Shown here: positions 1 to 7,375 of the stretch, one piece after another | How positions within the stretch are numbered: the first letter of the stretch is position 1 | Layout: each line of letters starts with the position of its first letter | DNA from: Larix sibirica | Lineage: Eukaryota > Streptophyta > Pinopsida > Pinales > Pinaceae | DNA: 10,532 nucleotides | Reading direction: 5' to 3' | Assembly (NCBI GenBank): GCA_004151065.3 | Contig: NWUY0300007040.1 | Location: 57,300-67,831 of the forward strand | Translations under genes and position numbers: made by a program | Notes under the pieces: generated by a model | Told to the model about the DNA's origin: nothing | The model's input: the letters and a program-made list of their open reading frames with translations, nothing else | The model's database searches: none

Positions 1-1030
1 GTCAAGTGGATTTATCTCATCAAACTTGAACTTCATTTGGGTGGCTTTATAATCTAATGAGGTTTGAATCTTTGGGACTATTGGCTCCAACATGTCAAAA
101 TAGAAAGTACCATCCTTGTAATCTACATGAGATAACAACTTGGTTTGGGTGTTTTGTCCCCATATTTGAGGATATATATCTCTCCTAATATCCACATTTT
201 GATGCTTAATATCCATTACTAAGTGAATAGAGTAGGTTGTGACTGAGAGTGCCTCTCTGTTGTAGAATCTTGTTGTGTTGTAGGTGTAGGAAACATTACT
301 GATGTAAGATAATCAATGGTAGTATCAGCCTCTCTTGGTGTTGTCTCATGCTTCCTTGAGGTTGTCCCAAGCTCAACCAATGTTGCTTGTTGATCTTAAA
401 ATTCTATTATTGCACCCTATGTGCTTACTTATTCCTGAATCCTAGTCTTCTTACTAGATTGCTCTATCTGAGGGTCATGAATGTGCATATCAGGATCTAC
501 ATCTAAAAGTGTTATTTTAGTCCCTAGTTCATGCTTATATGGGGTTTGAACAATAGTAGATTAGACTATTAATTGTCCTACTTGTTCTAAATAAATAACA
601 TTTGATGCAATATTTATCCCTTGTTGCTCTATTCCCTACATTGGTGCTTGTGATTAACTGTATACCCGAGCTTGTGACTGTTGTTGGGCATCTATCCATA
701 GCACTTTACTAACATGTTCCCATGTTTCTAAATTGGAATCCATTTGAAAATACTCATCGATCTCAAGGTTATAGGTAGATGGATTTTTTTCCTACCTCTT
801 CACTGGAATCACATAATGTGGATCATACACCCACTTCTAGCCCTCTAGCAAATTTAATTGTGTCAACTTCTCATCTAATATGGTTTGAGTAGTCCTAGAC
901 TTTACTAGGCAGGGCCCCACCTCCTTTGGCAGCTTGAATGTGATTGGATGTTTGTGCTTGTAAAAATGTAGTTGATCTAAGTTGAATATATGCCTTATGT
1001 GATCCAAAGTAAATATTCTAGGGGTCAAGA
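1..1030 (-). pseudogene. Decayed coding remnant, unrecognised, antisense to the retroelement
   Basis: Read on the minus strand from 1028 downward, one frame stays protein-like for roughly 270 codons (to about 235) with no frameshift but about ten stops, all TAG or TAA. The first 63 codons (1028-837) are open and begin TPRIFTLDHIRHIF; the codon at 1028 is TTG, so this is not a true start and the reading was probably open further upstream. One stop lies in LLEG-stop-KWVYDP, where a TGG-to-TAG change would fit. The middle part is rich in Gln, Thr and Ser, like a disordered linker. Below about 235 two frames compete and neither is convincing. I do not recognise the protein. Its open frame reaches the putative LTR edge at 1033, which suggests that the retrotransposon inserted into this sequence. 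It could be part of an older mobile element; that is inference. Confidence 0.45.
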
Positions 1031-1081
1031 GGTGTTGGCACCTGCGTTTTATTTCAAGTGGTCATGCATTAGAGAATTCAG

Positions 1082-1103
1082 TTGGTGGGACATAACACAC
1101 CAA
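1082..1103. repeat. Short inverted repeat in LTR
   Basis: TTGGTG (1082-1087) pairs with CACCAA (1098-1103) across a 10-base spacer. It lies near the 5' end of the putative LTR. It may be a transcription-factor site or a chance repeat; the sequence alone does not say. Confidence 0.35.
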
Positions 1104-1144
1104 GGGAACCAACATACTGGAATCTCTTGACATGCATCAACGAT

Positions 1145-1190
1145 AGTCTACGTGTGGCATTTTGCATGCCACTAAAGTCGCATGTAGACT
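1145..1190. repeat. Nested hairpin in LTR upstream of TATA motif
   Basis: Outer arms AGTCTACGTG (1145-1154) and CATGTAGACT (1181-1190) pair at 9 of 10 positions. An inner perfect stem, GTGGCA (1154-1159) with TGCCAC (1167-1172), encloses a 7-base loop; the two stems share base 1154, so they would be alternative or partly overlapping pairings. The structure ends 22 bases before the TATA-like motif, a position expected for LTR enhancer elements. Confidence 0.5.
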
Positions 1191-1211
1191 AATGGTCGGG
1201 AAGGGAACACA

Positions 1212-1227
1212 TGCCTATTTATAGGCA
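1212..1227 (+). promoter_or_regulatory. TATA-like motif inside a 16-base near-palindrome (LTR promoter)
   Basis: TGCCTATTTATAGGCA is a near-perfect palindrome: 7-base arms with two central bases. It contains TATTTATA at 1216-1223. It lies about 180 bases into the putative LTR, where the U3 core promoter of plant LTR elements is expected, so transcription of the element would start a few tens of bases downstream. The assignment is by position and motif only. Confidence 0.45.
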
Positions 1228-1686
1228 CTTTTTATAATGGGTTGAGGTTCATTGAAATTCATTTCAATGTTGATGTTGTTGTTAATACTGAAAAATCTAA
1301 TTTGTTGAGCATGATATGTAATTTTTGGGACTTCCAACTAAGGTTTGTAGAATGTATTCAGTCTAGTTTTGATGTTAATAGAAAGCATTTTTCCTTCCAT
1401 TCTATGTAGTGTAATTTCTTGTCATGTATTGTTTATGTATGTGTCTTCTGTGTAAAGATATGAATGATGAAGTGTTAAGGTCTAGCATGAATGCATGAGT
1501 GAATGAATACTTAATTAAATGGCGAGAAATCCCCCATCCTTCCATGTGCACCCCATATGACGGTCCTTGTGATTCCTATGCGCCTCTCGGGTGATACCTT
1601 ATTTTTTCTTCGGAATATTGAATATGTTTTGAACCCTATCTCTGACTGACCGTAGCCAAGAATTAGTTCAGTTGTTGGGACCGACA

Positions 1687-1699
1687 TTGGGATCATAGT
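1687..1699 (+). other. Degenerate primer-binding site, initiator-Met tRNA type
   Basis: TGGGATCATAGT at 1688-1699 matches the plant initiator-Met PBS consensus TGGTATCAGAGC at 9 of 12 positions. It begins two bases after the CA that ends the putative LTR, the normal spacing. This site would prime minus-strand DNA synthesis with the 3' end of a host tRNA. The first Gag-like ATG (1714) follows only 14 bases later, an unusually short leader. Confidence 0.5.
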
Positions 1700-1713
1700 G
1701 GAAGGATGTAATT

Positions 1714-2926
1714 ATGATGTGGAAATTGACCAAAGGTGAGATCGAAGAATGGATGCAAGTCAAATAAGACGATTTCACATAGAAGGAGACCAGAGGCTTG
1801 CCTGTGAATCCCGGAAAGTGGAAAGAAAGGTACATATATTATGACTTGCATGAAATTTTATTTGGTGAATTTGCATGTATTCTGCATGAGTGGGTAAAGA
1901 GATAGATTGGAATCAATACCACATGGAGAAGGCCTGAACCCATAATGTGGACTCAAGAGAAGATATTTAGGTTGAATAACTTGGATAATAAATGGTTAAA
2001 AGCAATAGATTTCTGATACCAACTGGTTAAGGAAGGATATATTAAGGAGTTTGCAATAGAGTGTAGTGACTCATATAGGCGAGGTTTGAAGTAGGTGGAT
2101 CAAAATGATGTTTGTTGAGAAAGGGTTAATGACCATGGAACTTGATAGCCTGGAAGCGTAAACCCCACGTTAAAGGGGGGAGGGTATGAAGAGGTGGGGA
2201 AGTAGGTAGAATAGCAATGGATCTAGAAGAGCCTAGGCTCTGGAGGGAGGAACGATATGAAAGAAGAGCCAAGATAAGACAATCAATCGAAAAAGAGAGG
2301 AGAGCAACCGAAGGGGGATAGTAGTTATGATAGGAGAGGCAAGAGGAATGCAAGGGAAGAAACTGCACCAAGATGGTCCGCAGGAGGATCAAATGCGCCA
2401 AGAGGGTGTAAAGTACATGTGCAAGAAGAGTGTGCAGTAAATGAAATACCACCAAAGAGGTGTGGGATAGAAGATAGTGCGAGCTTCAAAGAAGACAACG
2501 ATATTGAACCCCGATAGTAGATCAAAAGATGAAACCTAGAATACTTAGAAGGAGCGGAAGTGCATTTAAAAGGAGGCACTCAGATAGTTTTCATAGAGAC
2601 TGTGAGGCTAGAAATAACTTCTCCTAGATTCAACATTGTAAGAAGTAATGTACCTAGAAGAAACCTCCTCTTCATCTCGATCCCCTTGCACCCCTTAATC
2701 GATAAAGAGGGGAGTTCATTAACCCAATTTGAGAGATAAGTCCTGAAGTTGAAGGAGAAGCAACAAAAAGAGCAGAAGATAGTCCTAACCCAGAAACTCA
2801 GAATCTAAAAGAGAGTACTATAGTTCCAACCACACCAATTCCAACAAGATGAGCTAGTTTTTCGGTACATAGAAAATGGTGATCATCTATGATTCAACTT
2901 TGATATTTCCTATCTTCCATAGGACC
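1714..2926 (+). pseudogene. Gag N-terminal region, decayed
   Basis: From the double ATG at 1714-1719, one frame reads as protein to about 2150: LTKGEIEEWMQVK, then a Trp- and Tyr-rich stretch (PGKWKERYIYYDLHEILFGEF) and NNLDNKWLKAIDF, interrupted by several stops. From about 2150 to 2650 the product is highly charged (Arg, Lys, Glu) and two frames compete: the original frame, and one giving LWREERYERRAKIRQSIEKE near 2240-2300, so local frameshifts are likely. At about 2735-2790 a coiled segment with KLKEKQQKEQK appears. About 20 stops fall in the single original frame up to 2925, 11 of them TAG. A one-base phase change near 2926 leads to the capsid-like segment. I infer Gag from position; I do not recognise the N-terminal 150 codons as a named domain. 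Confidence 0.5.
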
Positions 2927-3376
2927 GGGAAAGATGATGCCAAGCAACAATGGTTTGCATGTGAATCCATTTGGTCAATGAAGCATATCGTTGATGAAGC
3001 TACAAAGATCATGCCGTTAGAGACTACTTTCAGAGACCAAACCCTGACCTAGTACATGAAATACAAGACAACGCTAGCCCCAATATAGACAAGTCTACTA
3101 GCAACCATCAACAGGGATCTCTTGAAGGAATTCTATAATCCCAAATCAGAATCCCAGTGCATCACTGAGATAAAAGTAATTAAATAGAGGGTTGGTGAGT
3201 CCATATGGGACTATGACCATTGATTCAATATCCTCTTGGATCGCCTAAGTTTTTAGATTCATGACATATAGCATTAGGAGTGGTTCATCACGGACCTATT
3301 GTCATGTATTAGAGTTCCCTTTACTCTATAGAAAGTGGGAACACAGTCGAAGGCCTTGGATATTTCCATGCTCTTG
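2036..3376 (+). repeat. Tandem direct repeat, copy 1
   Basis: This segment recurs at 3378-4718 with a constant offset of 1342 bases. By eye I find only two mismatches: 2045 (A) against 3387 (T), and 2378 (C) against 3720 (G). The left flank of this copy continues the Gag N-terminal reading, while its right end stops abruptly at the N. Confidence 0.95.
2927..3376 (+). pseudogene. Gag capsid-like segment, first copy, cut off at the N
   Basis: This has the same sequence as the start of the capsid-like segment at 4269. It begins GKDDAKQQWFACESIW and carries the same stops. It ends after ALDISMLL at the unknown base 3377, and what follows is the start of the second repeat copy, not the rest of Gag. 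It is best seen as a redundant copy produced by the duplication. Confidence 0.6.
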
Positions 3377-3377
3377 N
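3377..3377. other. Single unknown base at the repeat junction
   Basis: This is the only N in the window. It sits exactly between the two repeat copies and corresponds in register to a G on both outer flanks (2035 and 4719). A one-base placeholder at such a point usually marks a join between two contigs whose overlapping ends were not merged. Confidence 0.9.
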
Positions 3378-4718
3378 GATATATTATGGAGTTTGCAATA
3401 GAGTGTAGTGACTCATATAGGCGAGGTTTGAAGTAGGTGGATCAAAATGATGTTTGTTGAGAAAGGGTTAATGACCATGGAACTTGATAGCCTGGAAGCG
3501 TAAACCCCACGTTAAAGGGGGGAGGGTATGAAGAGGTGGGGAAGTAGGTAGAATAGCAATGGATCTAGAAGAGCCTAGGCTCTGGAGGGAGGAACGATAT
3601 GAAAGAAGAGCCAAGATAAGACAATCAATCGAAAAAGAGAGGAGAGCAACCGAAGGGGGATAGTAGTTATGATAGGAGAGGCAAGAGGAATGCAAGGGAA
3701 GAAACTGCACCAAGATGGTGCGCAGGAGGATCAAATGCGCCAAGAGGGTGTAAAGTACATGTGCAAGAAGAGTGTGCAGTAAATGAAATACCACCAAAGA
3801 GGTGTGGGATAGAAGATAGTGCGAGCTTCAAAGAAGACAACGATATTGAACCCCGATAGTAGATCAAAAGATGAAACCTAGAATACTTAGAAGGAGCGGA
3901 AGTGCATTTAAAAGGAGGCACTCAGATAGTTTTCATAGAGACTGTGAGGCTAGAAATAACTTCTCCTAGATTCAACATTGTAAGAAGTAATGTACCTAGA
4001 AGAAACCTCCTCTTCATCTCGATCCCCTTGCACCCCTTAATCGATAAAGAGGGGAGTTCATTAACCCAATTTGAGAGATAAGTCCTGAAGTTGAAGGAGA
4101 AGCAACAAAAAGAGCAGAAGATAGTCCTAACCCAGAAACTCAGAATCTAAAAGAGAGTACTATAGTTCCAACCACACCAATTCCAACAAGATGAGCTAGT
4201 TTTTCGGTACATAGAAAATGGTGATCATCTATGATTCAACTTTGATATTTCCTATCTTCCATAGGACCGGGAAAGATGATGCCAAGCAACAATGGTTTGC
4301 ATGTGAATCCATTTGGTCAATGAAGCATATCGTTGATGAAGCTACAAAGATCATGCCGTTAGAGACTACTTTCAGAGACCAAACCCTGACCTAGTACATG
4401 AAATACAAGACAACGCTAGCCCCAATATAGACAAGTCTACTAGCAACCATCAACAGGGATCTCTTGAAGGAATTCTATAATCCCAAATCAGAATCCCAGT
4501 GCATCACTGAGATAAAAGTAATTAAATAGAGGGTTGGTGAGTCCATATGGGACTATGACCATTGATTCAATATCCTCTTGGATCGCCTAAGTTTTTAGAT
4601 TCATGACATATAGCATTAGGAGTGGTTCATCACGGACCTATTGTCATGTATTAGAGTTCCCTTTACTCTATAGAAAGTGGGAACACAGTCGAAGGCCTTG
4701 GATATTTCCATGCTCTTG
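3378..4718 (+). repeat. Tandem direct repeat, copy 2
   Basis: Near-identical to 2036-3376. Its first 890 bases repeat the charged and coiled Gag N-terminal part; the rest repeats the capsid-like part. Unlike copy 1, its right end runs on without a break into the remainder of Gag (MLLEATPSEESIVG). One of the two mismatches lies only ten bases from the N, as expected for a low-quality contig end. Confidence 0.95.
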
Positions 4719-4883
4719 GAAGCCACTCCAAGTGAAGAGTCTATAGTAGGGATGGCACAGGTTCAATCGCAGCTTACTGGGATGACTTCGCAACTACAAC
4801 AATTATCCGTAGGGAAGGTGGTTAGAGAAAATGTGTGGTCTGAAGGGAAAAGAGTCACCACAAGAACAAATGCACCGCTCTGA
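4269..4883 (+). pseudogene. Gag capsid-like segment (full copy), decayed
   Basis: In one frame this reads GKDDAKQQWFACESIWSMKH, then DEATKIMPLETTFRD, a YMKYK block, INRDLLKEFYNPKSESQCI, GESIWDYDH and EWFITDLLSCIRVPFT. The pattern of Trp/Tyr helices followed by a Phe-rich stretch and a basic Gln/Leu region fits the capsid part of plant Ty3/gypsy Gag, which assembles the particle. Eight stops interrupt it before 4677, seven TAG and one TGA, mostly where Gln or Trp would fit. The last 68 codons (4677-4880) are open and end in a Gln-rich helix (VQSQLTGMTSQLQQLSV). The frame closes with TGA at 4881, and the knuckle region continues in another frame from about 4892. Confidence 0.65.
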
Positions 4884-4891
4884 ACAATTAC

Positions 4892-5558
4892 ATGGAGATA
4901 GGCACACCTAGCCCATTCCCATTTTGGCCCAAGGCAGAATGGTACCATATATGTAGGACATGGGGACACTCACCTCCAAAATTCCCAACTCTGCAAAAGT
5001 ATCAAATTTCTACACATACCCCATTCTGTGATTTTTTCAAGTTATTGGGGCATGACTTCAAGTGTTGTGCACTTCATCTCATGAAGGAACATACTGTGGA
5101 CATGTTTTGTGTCCAAGGGCTGGAGGAAAATAAAGGAGATAACCAAGGAGGAAATCAAGGATTTGCGCACAGAGGATATCAGGGTTGAGGTACAGGATGT
5201 GGAGGTAGGCAAGCCATGTTTTAATTGTGTATATTTAGGCCACCTAATGCAATTTTGTACCAAACTCTATGCCCTCTACGAGTACTATCACAACACAAAA
5301 CACCTGGCAAAAGATTACCTAGATCCTGTGGCGAATTGGGAAGAGAAGAATGGGTGTTGTAATATGGTGACAGCCAAACCACAAGAAGAACTTGGAGGAA
5401 GGGACCATACATATGTTAAAATAATGACTCAGAGGAGTGCCAATACCAGGGAACACATCTTCGGAGCACGCTGCATGGAGAAATTGGTCGAGTCCAAGAT
5501 AAAGAAAGTTGTGCATCTCTGCCAAAATTTAATGTCATGCACCAAAGGAAATTCCTAG
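4892..5558 (+). pseudogene. Gag nucleocapsid with four CCHC zinc-knuckle modules
   Basis: Four C-x2-C-x4-H-x4-C modules can be traced. Module 1 (4943-4984) keeps the second Cys and the His (HICRTWGH), but its first Cys is Tyr and its last is Phe. Module 2 (5027-5068, CDFFKLLGHDFKCC) has the second Cys changed to Phe. Module 3 (5217-5258, CFNCVYLGHLMQFC) is intact. Module 4 (5277-5318, YEYYHNTKHLAKDY) keeps the spacing and His while all three Cys are Tyr. The knuckles would bind the element's RNA. A Gly/Asn/Gln linker (5109-5190) separates modules 2 and 3, and the frame changes within it. After module 4 follow ANWEEKNGCCNMVTA and a basic tail to a stop at 5556. Arrays of several knuckles occur in some plant gypsy-type Gags. 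Confidence 0.75.
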
Positions 5559-5900
5559 GAGATGCATAGAAAATGGTTAAAGAAGTAGCCTTGCGGGGAG
5601 AAGAGTTGCATCGGGAGTGAATGTAGATAGAGGACCATCTACAGAAGTTGTAGGAAGAGGAGAATATCCAAAAGAGACTATGCGAGGAGGACCTATTGCG
5701 TAGCCTACGCAATGAAGAGCAATAGTAGATTGCATAGCAGGAATAACAAAGGATTAAAAGTCCAAAGAATGATCTACCTAAGGACCAAGTAAGTAACTTT
5801 CTATAGTGTTGTTTGTAAGTGTTGAGTGATCCTCATATGGAAATGAGCGAGATAGAGAAGTTTGTTTTGGAACCACTACCTGAGAGGAGTGTGCAATAGG
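5555..5900 (+). pseudogene. Glu/Gln-rich coiled linker between Gag and protease
   Basis: The frame containing KMVKEVALRGEELHRE and EEENIQKRLCEEDLLRSLRN is strongly heptad-like and continues in phase into the protease. Eight stops fall within it up to about 5755, six of them TAG, and most sit beside Gln or Glu codons where CAG would fit. Downstream lies SDPHMEMSEIEKFVLEPLPE. A coiled coil here would help Gag or Gag-Pol to multimerise. I recognise no named domain. Confidence 0.5.
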
Positions 5901-6180
5901 TAAGTAAGAAAATATGCACATTAATATAATTAAATCTAACACTTGAATTGGGAGGCTATGAAATGAAAGACGTAATGTTAAACCTGGGGTCGGACGTCAA
6001 CATATTGCCCAAGAAATCTTGGGAACTTATGGGAAAACCAAAACTATTATGGTCCCCTCTTTAACTCAGGTTGGAAAATCAGTATGTAATCTACCCCATC
6101 GACAGGTTGGAGAATATCGAGGTGGATATCGATGGGGTAAGAGTGGAAGAATTTGAAGTAATAGAGACACTTGGGCATTT
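5901..6180 (+). pseudogene. Retropepsin-like aspartic protease remnant
   Basis: In one frame it reads LNLTLELGGYEMKDVMLNLG, then SDVNILPKKSWELMGKPKLL and, after a TAA stop at 6062-6064, LRLENQYVIYPIDRLENIEV and DIDGVRVEEFEVIE. This is the layout of the Ty3/gypsy polyprotein protease: beta strand, catalytic loop, then a Trp-containing helix. The residue at the catalytic Asp position (5981-5983) is AAC (Asn), so the enzyme would be dead even without the stop. The C-terminal part, where a hydrophobic-Leu-Gly motif is expected, looks deleted: after FEVIE the reading shifts phase near 6165 and resumes as TWAFNNNTILNLKQW. In an active element this enzyme would cut the Gag-Pol polyprotein. Confidence 0.7.
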
Positions 6181-7345
6181 AACAACAACACCATCTTGAA
6201 TTTGAAGCAGTGGTGTATGTCATTTGAAACATAAGAGTTGCACATAGTGGCACCTCTTAATTCCATAGAAGGATTATTCTACACAGAGCCTATAAAAGAC
6301 GATACAAGTATCATTGAGATCGATAATATATACAACATGACTGAACAAAGGGAAGACTATGTGAATCCAACTATAGATGGAAAATTGAGTTGGTGCAGTG
6401 TTTGTTCCTTCGACACAGAATCATAAGATGCACTTGACCAATGGAAAAATCAACTGTAAGAATTATCCTCTCGGAGATGTGCCATGGTCACCAAGTCAGT
6501 GCGCTGGATTGGGTCAGAACTGTGTGATCCACCAAGTTTCAACGGAATATAAAGGGTGGATACCTCTCAATAACAAATGGAAGAATGAGTACTAGAGGCG
6601 CAGAGAGTCAAATCAATGGATGCAGTAGTCAAGGGGATGCCTATGCACTGGTGGGAAACATATAAAGAGGACCTGCGCAGCTGGGAACATATTGAGAAAT
6701 GCATAAAGGTAATATTCCACCCTTCCACGGACCTAGAATTGTTGAACAAGTTTTAAGGTACTAAAGACCCACATGACCATTTGGGGTACTACGAAAAAGG
6801 TGGAGAATGAAAAGTGTCTCATGTAGTGAATAGGTCCACAGGTTCATGCATACCCTAGATGTCATACCGTGTAGTTGGTATGTGCAATAGGAGCATAATA
6901 TGAATACAAGAACCTAGGAAAAGATGAGAATGTAGTTCATTGCCACATTTTAGTTTAGCACAGTTGATCCTGACATGAATAGAATTCTCCATCGCGTGAA
7001 GCATTTTATCTTTACACAAAAATAAAGGAATCCCATGCAGAAACTAGTATGCGCATACCACAAGAATCTGGCACAGTACCAACCCGTCGACTGCTGGAAG
7101 GTGGGCATCATAGACATGGATGAAGAGGATGATCCGCGCAAGCTATAGATTACAAAAAATATAGGAGACTGCACAGTACCTAATGATCCATCCACCAGCA
7201 CTGAGCTGGATTTCCTAGAGCCTCTAAAGACCAAGAAGTATATAGGAACGGAAGATAAGCCAAAGATGGCCATCATAGGCAACTATTGGAATCAAGAAAC
7301 TATCACCTAGGTAGTTTATCTACTAAAAGAATATGAGGACCTATT
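6166..7345 (+). pseudogene. Second Gag-capsid-like domain between protease and integrase
   Basis: Two frames join here. The first (about 6166-6800) gives TEPIKDDTSIIEIDNIYNMT, EDYVNPTIDGKLSW, DALDQWKNQL, DPPSFNG, MDAVVKGMPMHWWETYKEDL and RSWEHIEKCIKVIF. The second (about 6831-7345) gives VHRFMHTLDVIPCSWYVQ, then EKMRM and FIATF blocks, an acidic stretch (IIDMDEEDDPRKL), EPLKTKKYIGTEDKPKMAII, GNYWNQETIT and VVYLLKEYEDLF. HTLD-x-IP-x2-WY followed by FIATF resembles the core of the retrotransposon Gag family, and the MHWW block may be another such repeat. The last part resembles the stretch just before reverse transcriptase in gypsy-type Pol. A Gag-like module here is unusual. There are several stops and at least one frameshift (about 6800-6831). 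I see no catalytic motif. Confidence 0.55.
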
Positions 7346-7375
7346 TTTGTGCAAATGCACATCAAATACAATTGT
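7341..7375 (+). other. Internal deletion junction: RT, RNase H and integrase N-terminus missing
   Basis: EYEDLF, which normally precedes reverse transcriptase, is followed within about ten codons, in the same frame, by VWFIFENIITKF of the integrase core. No reverse transcriptase (YxDD-type), RNase H or HHCC zinc motif is found on either strand. An imperfect palindrome, GTGCAAATGCAC, lies at 7349-7360, at or next to the break. Intact gypsy Pol has several hundred codons here, so more than 2 kb is probably gone. Confidence 0.6.

Larger units (their letters stand above)
1033..1686 (+). repeat. Putative 5' long terminal repeat
   Basis: The segment starts TGTTGGCACC and ends GACCGACA, giving the TG...CA termini usual for LTRs, and is 654 bases long. 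It lies directly upstream of a primer-binding-site-like sequence and of the first Gag-like frame. It has no long coherent coding frame and contains a TATA-like motif and inverted repeats. The flanking bases AGAGG (1028-1032) would be the target-site duplication, but the matching copy is not in the window. The boundaries rest on the termini and the PBS only, because no second LTR is available for comparison. Confidence 0.55.

Noticed and set aside
1458-1512. TGAATGA-like short motifs resembling a microsatellite or array
   Set aside because: Only a few irregular copies are present, with no constant unit or spacing. No CRISPR-like or satellite structure was found in the window.
1511-1696. Minus-strand open frame of 61 codons
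   Set aside because: It lies inside the putative LTR, crosses the LTR/PBS boundary and shows no domain or conserved pattern.
2011-2023. TTCTGATACCA-like sequence, the reverse complement of an initiator-Met primer-binding site
   Set aside because: It lies inside the coherent Gag N-terminal frame (YQLVKEG), no LTR end adjoins it, and it would need an element on the opposite strand.
2126-2579. Minus-strand open frames of 109 and 84 codons, repeated at 3468-3921
   Set aside because: They are Leu/Ser-rich shadows of the Arg/Glu/Gly-rich plus-strand Gag region. They occur twice only because of the tandem duplication, and have no recognisable domain.
2036-4718. The duplication as a functional tandem repeat or as two LTRs of an element
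   Set aside because: The copies are directly adjacent with an N between them, contain coding Gag sequence, and lack TG...CA ends and target-site duplications. Contig overlap explains them better.
6950-7282. Minus-strand open frame of 110 codons
   Set aside because: It overlaps the plus-strand frame that carries the recognisable pre-RT sequence. Its Ser/Phe-rich product looks like an antisense shadow.
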